From Chloroflexi bacterium RBG_13_51_52 (GTDB lineage: Bacteria > Chloroflexota > Dehalococcoidia > Dehalococcoidales > RBG-16-60-22), in NCBI GenBank assembly GCA_001796525.1, contig MGMT01000004.1:22701-34483 (forward strand): DNA of 11,783 bases, written 5' to 3'. The position numbers were made by a program, and so were the translations under genes. Positions within the stretch are counted from its first letter, which is position 1. The number at the start of each line of letters is the position of its first letter. The notes under the pieces were generated by a model. The model was given only the letters and a program-made list of their open reading frames with translations, searched no databases and was not told the DNA's origin. Of this stretch, positions 7,031-11,783 are shown one piece after another.

Positions 7031-7070
7031 TCAGAACTAAACAAATTCATTCCTAGTACTAAAGTCGGTA

Positions 7071-7099
7071 TTGATTTTCAAAGGTATATTGTATATAAT
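7071..7099 (+). promoter_or_regulatory. Sigma70-type promoter for marR-MATE operon
   Basis: TTGATT (7071-7076) and TATAAT (7094-7099) are separated by exactly 17 nt, with a perfect -10 and four of six -35 bases matching TTGACA. Transcription would start near 7105-7107, leaving a leader of about 70 nt before the MarR ATG. The -10 and start region lie inside palindromes that could bind MarR. Confidence 0.7.
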
Positions 7100-7138
7100 A
7101 TATACTATATAGTATTTAAACTATATAGACTCTATACC
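7083..7138. promoter_or_regulatory. Nested inverted repeats, candidate MarR operator(s)
   Basis: Inside this 56-nt AT-rich block are GTATAT-AAT-ATATAC (7091-7105, 6-nt arms), the perfect 10-nt palindrome ACTATATAGT (7104-7113), a related ACTATATAG (7120-7128), and outer arms GGTATA (7083-7088) and TATACC (7133-7138). The first two overlap the -10 element and the predicted start, and the third lies in the early leader. MarR dimers bind short AT-rich palindromes at such positions, so autorepression is likely but not demonstrated. RNA of this block could also form a weak AU hairpin. Confidence 0.5.
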
Positions 7139-7174
7139 AACTCCGCCCTATTTCTTTGAGGAGGGAAACAGAAG

Positions 7175-7630
7175 ATGCAAGATAATATCCAGGGAAGAGT
7201 TGCTTTAGATTTACTCTCGGTGCCGCCGCTTGTTTTCCGGCTGGTCCGCCGCAAATTGGTAATGACGACTCTCGCCGATACATATGTGGATATCAAGTTA
7301 CTACACTTCGAGATAATGCGGGTGCTAAAGGACGAGGGAACGCTGCACCCCGCCAAAATCGGTGAAAAACTGTTCGTGGCTAAAGCCCAGATGACCCACC
7401 TTATCGATAAACTGGTGGAACTGGACTTCGTGAAAAGAGAGATGGGGTCCGATGACAGGCGGACGATTAACATCACCCTTACCGAAAAGGGGCGTAAAGT
7501 GCTGGAAGAGCAGGATGCCCTGGTTATCAACGCCATGCAGGAAAATATGTCCTCGCTGGCCGATGAAGAGCTGGAAGACTTGTCAAAATCGCTGCGGAAA
7601 CTGCGCGATATTTTATTTAAACTGGAATAA
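7175..7630 (+). CDS. MarR-family transcriptional regulator
   Basis: A 151-residue winged-helix protein of typical MarR length. The recognition region is about 45-85 (LLHFEIMRVLKDEG, then PAKIGEKLFVAKAQMTHLIDKLVE), followed by the wing with G-S-D-D-R-R-T-I-N-I-T-L-T-E-K-G (about 91-106), the hallmark D-x-R segment. N- and C-terminal helices would form the dimer interface, with an acidic, helical C-terminus. The ATG has GAGGAGGG at 7158-7165, 9 nt upstream. It is the first gene of a transcription unit with two MATE transporters, the usual arrangement for a ligand-sensing repressor controlling its own efflux operon. The palindromes over its promoter are the likely targets. The ligand cannot be deduced. 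N-terminal residues 1-40 contain no extra recognised domain. Confidence 0.93.
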   Translation: MQDNIQGRVALDLLSVPPLVFRLVRRKLVMTTLADTYVDIKLLHFEIMRVLKDEGTLHPAKIGEKLFVAKAQMTHLIDKLVELDFVKREMGSDDRRTINITLTEKGRKVLEEQDALVINAMQENMSSLADEELEDLSKSLRKLRDILFKLE

Positions 7631-7688
7631 CAAAAGGAAGAACCACCACCTGTTTCTCCCTGTTTGACTGGAAAGAGTGAACTAATCT

Positions 7689-9125
7689 ATGGCAAAACAG
7701 ATACACAATCCGAATGTACTCGATACCGACCGTATAGTGCCGCTGCTGATAAAGCTGGCGACGCCGGCGTTTTTCGGGATGTTCGTCCAGACCCTTTATA
7801 ACGTTATCAACACCATCTTCATAGGACATTTCGTCGGGCCGCTGGGCATCGCCGGTCTTTCCGTCGTTTTCCCGCTTCAGATGCTGGCCTGGGGCGTCGG
7901 GATGATGGTGGGGATGGGCGGGTCGTCACTGATTTCAAGGTCCCTCGGTTCCGGTAAAACCGAGGACGCCGAACGAACTATCGGCAACGGCATCAGTGTC
8001 GGCATCATCATGTCTATCGGCGTGATGATTATCGTCCTGCCGTTTACCGATTTCTGGCTGCGCCTAATCGGCGCCTCGGACGCTGTGCTTCCGTACGCCA
8101 GCACCTACCTGATTATCATCATCAGCGGCAACATCTTTAACGTCCTAGCCATGTCGCTGCTGAACTTCGCCCGCGCGGAAGGCAACGCCAGAGTAGGCAT
8201 GATTGCCATGATACTGGGAGCATTGCTAAGTATTATCCTCGATGCCATCTTTATCATACCGCTCAAAATGGGAGTGACGGGAGCAGCACTGGCAACGATA
8301 ATATCGCAGATAGTCGCGATGATTTATCTGTCAAGCTACTATTTCTCCGGCGACAGCTACCTGAAAATCCGTTTACGCAACCTGCGCCTCGATTTGCGGA
8401 TATTGAAACAGATGCTCGCCATAGGCATCGGCGCCTTCGTGCAGACAATAGCCGGCAGCATATCGGCAATGCTGTTAATCAGACTGGTAGTCAATTTCGG
8501 TGGCGATACCGCGCTCGGCGCCTACGGCATTATCCAGCGCGTGATGATGTTCGTCACCATGCCGGCGATGGTCTTCGGACAGGGCATGCAGCCGATACTC
8601 GGTTTCAACTACGGCGCCAGGCGTTATCATCTCGCTATCAAAGTAATAAAGATAACCGTTATGGTCTCCACGGCAGTGAGTCTGCTGGGTTTTGCCGTTG
8701 TCTACCTGATACCCGGACCGATTGTGAGGATATTCTCCGACGACCCGGCGTTGATTGACATGGGCATTTATGTTTCCAGACTCATCTTTTTATCGTTGCC
8801 CTTCATGGGGCTGGTAATGGTGGGGCAAACGATTTTCCAGGCAATCGGCAAGGCGCTGCAGACTTTTATACTCGCCATCGTCAGGCCGATAGTATTTTTA
8901 ATCCCGCTGGTACTGTTGATGTCCCATTTCTGGCAGTTGGACGGCGTTTTTCTAGCCTACCCTGTGTCCGATATTCTCACTTTGCTGTTGTCCGTCGGAC
9001 TGGCTTTACCGATACTACGCCAGTTCCGCAAGGCTATCGCGGAGGCGGAAGAGACGGCTAAGGCAGAGCCGATACCTTTAAAACAACCGGTAAAATCAGC
9101 GGAAAGCCGCAACGTTATTAAATAG
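7689..9125 (+). CDS. MATE-family multidrug/organic cation efflux transporter, first tandem copy
   Basis: A 478-residue membrane protein with about 12 hydrophobic helices, the normal MATE length. Family features include PAFFGMFVQTLYNVINTIFIGH in helix 1, GGSSLISRSLGSG (about 77-89), the ARAEGNAR loop (about 161-168), ILDAIFI (183-189) and ILGFNYGA in the second half. It is expected to export drugs or metabolites in exchange for H+ or Na+. Position 41 in helix 1 is Asn, where the second copy has Asp; an acidic residue here is implicated in coupling in archaeal DinF-type MATEs such as PfMATE. A basic/acidic cytoplasmic tail follows the last helix. The ATG has a weak GAAAGAG-type ribosome binding site 58 nt after marR, so it is probably cotranscribed and repressed by MarR. 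Confidence 0.94.
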   Translation: MAKQIHNPNVLDTDRIVPLLIKLATPAFFGMFVQTLYNVINTIFIGHFVGPLGIAGLSVVFPLQMLAWGVGMMVGMGGSSLISRSLGSGKTEDAERTIGNGISVGIIMSIGVMIIVLPFTDFWLRLIGASDAVLPYASTYLIIIISGNIFNVLAMSLLNFARAEGNARVGMIAMILGALLSIILDAIFIIPLKMGVTGAALATIISQIVAMIYLSSYYFSGDSYLKIRLRNLRLDLRILKQMLAIGIGAFVQTIAGSISAMLLIRLVVNFGGDTALGAYGIIQRVMMFVTMPAMVFGQGMQPILGFNYGARRYHLAIKVIKITVMVSTAVSLLGFAVVYLIPGPIVRIFSDDPALIDMGIYVSRLIFLSLPFMGLVMVGQTIFQAIGKALQTFILAIVRPIVFLIPLVLLMSHFWQLDGVFLAYPVSDILTLLLSVGLALPILRQFRKAIAEAEETAKAEPIPLKQPVKSAESRNVIK

Positions 9126-9139
9126 CGACGGAAGACCTC

Positions 9140-10552
9140 TTGAAACAAATACAGATTCATAATCATAACGTACTGGACACCGATAAAATCGGGCGGCTGC
9201 TGATAAAAATGACCGTCCCCATGTTTTTCGGGATGCTGGTACAGACCATATATTCCGTGGTAGATGCCATATTTATCGGCCATTACGTTATCGCTCCGGT
9301 AGGCTCTCCCACAGACTCTCCTGGGCTTGCTGCCCTATCGGTCGTCTTCCCATTACAGATGCTGGCCATGGGCATTGGGATGATGGTGGGGGTGGGCGGA
9401 GCATCGCTGATTTCGAGGTTAATCGGGGGAAACGATAAACCCGGGGCGGAACGTACCCTGGGAAACAGCATATCCGTAGGCATACTGCTATCCATCATAT
9501 TCACGGTCATTGTCTTGCCTAATGTAGACTTCTGGGCAAGGCTTATCGGCGCTTCAGAAAATATATTACCTTTTGCCAGGGACTATCTGATTATCATCAT
9601 GGCCGGCACGGTTTTCAACGTGTTAATGAATGCCCTGATGATATGGATACGCTCCGAGGGTAATGCCCGGGTAAGTATGATAATCATGATTCTGGGATTC
9701 GGGCTCAATATCATACTCGATGCGGTGTTCATCATATGGCTGGACATGGGGATGACAGGTGCTGCCCTGGCCACCGTAATATCACAAATAATCGCCTCGA
9801 TATACGGGTTGAGCTACTATATCACCGGCAGCAGCTACCTGAAACTGCGTATCAGCAATTTCATGCCTGATTTTAAAATCCTGAAATTAGTCTTTGCCAT
9901 TGGAGTTGCGCAATTTGCACAGACCTTAGCTACCGTTTTCGCGGCGACGATCCTCGTAAGAACAGCCTCTTCTTATGGCGGCGATTTAGCGCTGGCATCC
10001 TTCGGAATCATACAGCGTGTTCTGCAGTTCGTGATAATGCCGGGCATGGTTATCGGACAATCGATGCAGCCGATACTGGGCTTTAATTACGGGGCTAAGC
10101 GTTACACTCTCGCCTTGAGAACGATAACCTTAGCCGGCATCGCGGCGACAATATTAAGTATCCTGTTATTCACAGTGATTTACTTAATCCCCGAGCCGAT
10201 TATAAAACTTTTCACCAGCGATAAACAGCTTATCGACGAGTGCGTTCAGGTTATGAGACTCGCATTCATGGCAGTGCCGCTGCTGGGCTTCTTTAACGTA
10301 GGACAGCTGATTTTCCCATCCATCGGCAAAGCTCTGCAGTCCTTTATCGTGGCGCTAGCCCGACCGGCAGTGTTCTTAATACCGGCGGTAATAATAATGC
10401 CGCATTTCTGGCAGCTAAACGGCGTCTGGCTATCATTCCCCCTCTCCGATACGCTAACGTTTATACTCGTCGTCGTGTTAATCATTCCTCAAATAAAGCA
10501 ATTCCAGAAAGCCGCAGCAGCCGAAAAAGCAGCTTCAGCCGTTGGACACTAA
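9140..10552 (+). CDS. MATE-family efflux transporter, second tandem copy, TTG start
   Basis: A 470-residue paralogue of the preceding MATE gene, alignable from end to end with about 12 hydrophobic helices. Shared landmarks are NVLDTDKIGRLLIK at the N-terminus, FIGH, GGASLISRLIGG, IRSEGNAR, IILDAVFI, MQPILGFNYGA and PHFWQLNGVW. The TTG at 9140 is chosen because the residues right after it align with the start of copy one and GGAAG lies 5 nt upstream; no ATG fits. It differs from copy one by Asp42 in helix 1, where copy one has Asn41, and by about eight extra residues (around IAPVGSPTDSP, 51-61) in the loop after helix 1. The gene follows copy one by 14 nt. The pair may divide substrates or work together; MATEs normally act as monomers, so a heteromer would be unusual. 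Confidence 0.93.
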   Translation: MKQIQIHNHNVLDTDKIGRLLIKMTVPMFFGMLVQTIYSVVDAIFIGHYVIAPVGSPTDSPGLAALSVVFPLQMLAMGIGMMVGVGGASLISRLIGGNDKPGAERTLGNSISVGILLSIIFTVIVLPNVDFWARLIGASENILPFARDYLIIIMAGTVFNVLMNALMIWIRSEGNARVSMIIMILGFGLNIILDAVFIIWLDMGMTGAALATVISQIIASIYGLSYYITGSSYLKLRISNFMPDFKILKLVFAIGVAQFAQTLATVFAATILVRTASSYGGDLALASFGIIQRVLQFVIMPGMVIGQSMQPILGFNYGAKRYTLALRTITLAGIAATILSILLFTVIYLIPEPIIKLFTSDKQLIDECVQVMRLAFMAVPLLGFFNVGQLIFPSIGKALQSFIVALARPAVFLIPAVIIMPHFWQLNGVWLSFPLSDTLTFILVVVLIIPQIKQFQKAAAAEKAASAVGH

Positions 10553-10633
10553 ACAGAATATAGTTTAATATAAACGATAAGACACATCTTTCAGATAATT
10601 CTTGAAACAATCAGAATGTCCGGGTAGCACGCT

Positions 10634-11638
10634 ATGACAAAAACGGAAAAATCATCTGGTAGCGCTCTCGACTGGCTGCTGGAACCCGACGATATAGGCG
10701 TGAGATACCTCGCCATGCGCGACCTTGCTAAAGCGGACGCCGGCGAATTGGGGGCGGTCAAACAAGCCGCACACATCCGGGGACCAATCGCTGAAGTGCT
10801 GGCGAAGATGGATAAAACAGGCTTCTGGGTGCAGCCCGGCGCCGGATATTATCCCAAATACACCGGCACGGTATGGTCGGTTATTCTGCTTGCCCAGCTG
10901 GGCGCTTCAATAGAAATGGATGTGCGGATAGCCACCGCATGTAACTATATACTGGAGCATAATTTGACGAAAGACGGGCATTTTACCATCAACGGCCTGC
11001 CCTCGGGGACGGCGGACTGCCTGCAGGGGAATCTCTGCTGTTCACTCATCGACCTGGGTTGCCAGGATACACGCCTGGACAAGGCTTTCGAGTGGATGGC
11101 GCGCAGCGTAACCGGGGAAGGCGTAGCTCCGATGACGGACAAGAAAGCACCGCTGCGCTATTATGCCGGAAAATGCGGGCCGGTCTTCGCCTGCGGTTCA
11201 AACGATAAAAAGTCCTGCGCCTGGGGGGCCGCCAGTGTAATGCAGGCTTTCAGCAAATACCCCCGTGAGAAAAGGACTTCTCTTATAGATAAAGCGATTG
11301 AGACAGGCGTTGACTTCCTGTTCAGTACCGACCCCGCTAAAGCCGACTATCCGAGCGGGTACAGTCCCAGACCGAGCGGCAACTGGTGGAAATTTGGTTT
11401 CCCTAACTTTTACGTAACCGATATCCTGCAAATCGTTGAAGCCCTTGTACAGCTCGGCTACGGCAAAGACCCCCGCCTGGCTAACGCTCTGAAACTAATC
11501 CGCGATAAACAGGACAGCCGGGGTCGCTGGCTGTTGGAATATGACTATACCGGCAAGACCTGGATAAATTTCGGGGCAAAAAAGCAACCCAACAAGTGGG
11601 TCACGCTACGCGCTCTACGCGTACTGAATGCGGTTTAA
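10634..11638 (+). CDS. Predicted alpha/alpha-toroid (prenyltransferase/terpene-cyclase-repeat-like) protein of unknown function
   Basis: A 334-residue protein without signal peptide or clear membrane helices. Repeated helix pairs with glycine/aromatic turns, such as GFWVQPGAGYYPKYTGTVW (63-81), TKDGHF (112-117), SGNWWKFGFPNFYVTDIL (248-265) and DSRGRWLLEYD (294-304), recall the QW-like repeats of squalene-hopene-cyclase and prenyltransferase alpha/alpha barrels. No DXDD cyclase motif is seen, so cyclisation is not claimed. Eight cysteines (103, 129, 135, 136, 143, 181, 187, 195) are concentrated between residues 100 and 200, suggesting a metal or cluster site or disulfides. There is no P-loop, so NifH-type annotations would be wrong. 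It starts 81 nt after the second MATE gene with a weak ribosome binding site, so membership in the MarR operon is uncertain. The fold is a reasonable inference; the function is unknown. Confidence 0.75.
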   Translation: MTKTEKSSGSALDWLLEPDDIGVRYLAMRDLAKADAGELGAVKQAAHIRGPIAEVLAKMDKTGFWVQPGAGYYPKYTGTVWSVILLAQLGASIEMDVRIATACNYILEHNLTKDGHFTINGLPSGTADCLQGNLCCSLIDLGCQDTRLDKAFEWMARSVTGEGVAPMTDKKAPLRYYAGKCGPVFACGSNDKKSCAWGAASVMQAFSKYPREKRTSLIDKAIETGVDFLFSTDPAKADYPSGYSPRPSGNWWKFGFPNFYVTDILQIVEALVQLGYGKDPRLANALKLIRDKQDSRGRWLLEYDYTGKTWINFGAKKQPNKWVTLRALRVLNAV

Positions 11639-11658
11639 TAATTCAAGAAAGGTTTTTC

Positions 11659-11783
11659 ATGATGCACCATCCTCCATTTTCTGCGGAATACTATAAGAAA
11701 TCACTGGATACTTTAGAAATATCTATCAATCAACTTGATGCCTACCGTTCGTGGCGGGCTTTCGACCCCGGCGCCAGGTACCA
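11659..11783 (+). CDS. Unrecognised protein, N-terminal 41 codons only (runs off right edge)
   Basis: An open frame begins at ATG 11659, with an alternative ATG at 11662, and continues to the end of the window. AAGAAAGG (11645-11652) sits 6 nt upstream, and the start is 20 nt after the toroid gene stop, so the two are probably cotranscribed. The visible protein begins MMHHPPFSAEYYKKSL, then a helical stretch and Y-R-S-W-R-A-F-D-P-G-A. It has no signal peptide or membrane segment. I do not recognise the family from this much sequence. The good ribosome binding site, spacing and protein-like composition support a real gene. Confidence 0.6.
   Translation, partial: MMHHPPFSAEYYKKSLDTLEISINQLDAYRSWRAFDPGARY

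Noticed and set aside
9126..9190. Second MATE as a pseudogene lacking an ATG
   Set aside because: The TTG start aligns with the N-terminus of copy one, has a GGAAG site, and the frame is intact through all expected helices.
10553..10633. Separate promoter for the toroid-like gene
   Set aside because: GATAAT at 10594-10599 has no acceptable -35 at 17 nt, and other AT-rich pairs are poorly spaced.
10634..11638. Nitrogenase iron protein (NifH)-type annotation for the toroid-like protein
   Set aside because: No P-loop or nitrogenase cluster cysteine motif is present; the repeats fit an alpha/alpha barrel instead.

Overview
The window is a bacterial chromosomal segment. A minus-strand half (1-6992) and a plus-strand half (7175-11783) diverge from a short AT-rich control region at about 6993-7174. 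Most genes have strong AGGAGG-type ribosome binding sites and are tightly spaced. The gene content suggests an anaerobe, possibly Chloroflexota (Dehalococcoidia-like): an iron-sulfur ferredoxin-thioredoxin-reductase-type protein fused to a rubredoxin-like domain, an archaeal-type HMG-CoA-synthase-fold protein, SCP-x-type thiolase and type III CoA-transferase. This placement is an inference from gene style only; a deltaproteobacterium or another sediment anaerobe is not excluded.

Region 1 (1-5007, minus strand) reads as one operon, in transcription order: an HMG-CoA-synthase-like protein fused to a zinc-ribbon/OB (DUF35) domain, an SCP-x-type thiolase, a CaiB/BaiF type III CoA-transferase, an MFE-2-like short-chain dehydrogenase, and the start of a VOC protein resembling methylmalonyl-CoA epimerase. 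Gaps are 17-31 nt. The set can activate an acid as its CoA thioester, oxidise a 3-hydroxyacyl-CoA, cleave it thiolytically and possibly handle methylmalonyl-CoA. No acyl-CoA dehydrogenase or enoyl-CoA hydratase is in view. The layout recalls the bbs (benzylsuccinate beta-oxidation) logic of CoA-transferase, SDR and thiolase plus DUF35 partner, but the substrate is unknown. The most striking point is that the HMG-CoA-synthase-like protein appears to lack all three catalytic residues of the true enzyme (Glu, Cys and His replaced by Thr70, Leu102 and Tyr225).

Region 2 (5151-5941, minus) is a translationally coupled pair: a CXXC glutaredoxin-like protein followed by the FTR/rubredoxin fusion, a likely thiol-disulfide redox couple. 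Region 3 (6009-6992, minus) is a PD40 beta-propeller lipoprotein.

Region 4 (7071-10552, plus) is a MarR-family regulator followed by two tandem paralogous MATE transporters. A good sigma70-type promoter (TTGATT, 17 nt, TATAAT) lies upstream of marR, overlapped by nested palindromes that are plausible MarR operators. Region 5 (10634-11783, plus) is a cysteine-rich alpha/alpha-toroid-like protein of unknown function and the first 41 codons of an unrecognised gene. I saw no tRNA, rRNA, CRISPR, insertion sequence or integrase. No gene-free stretch exceeds 300 nt.
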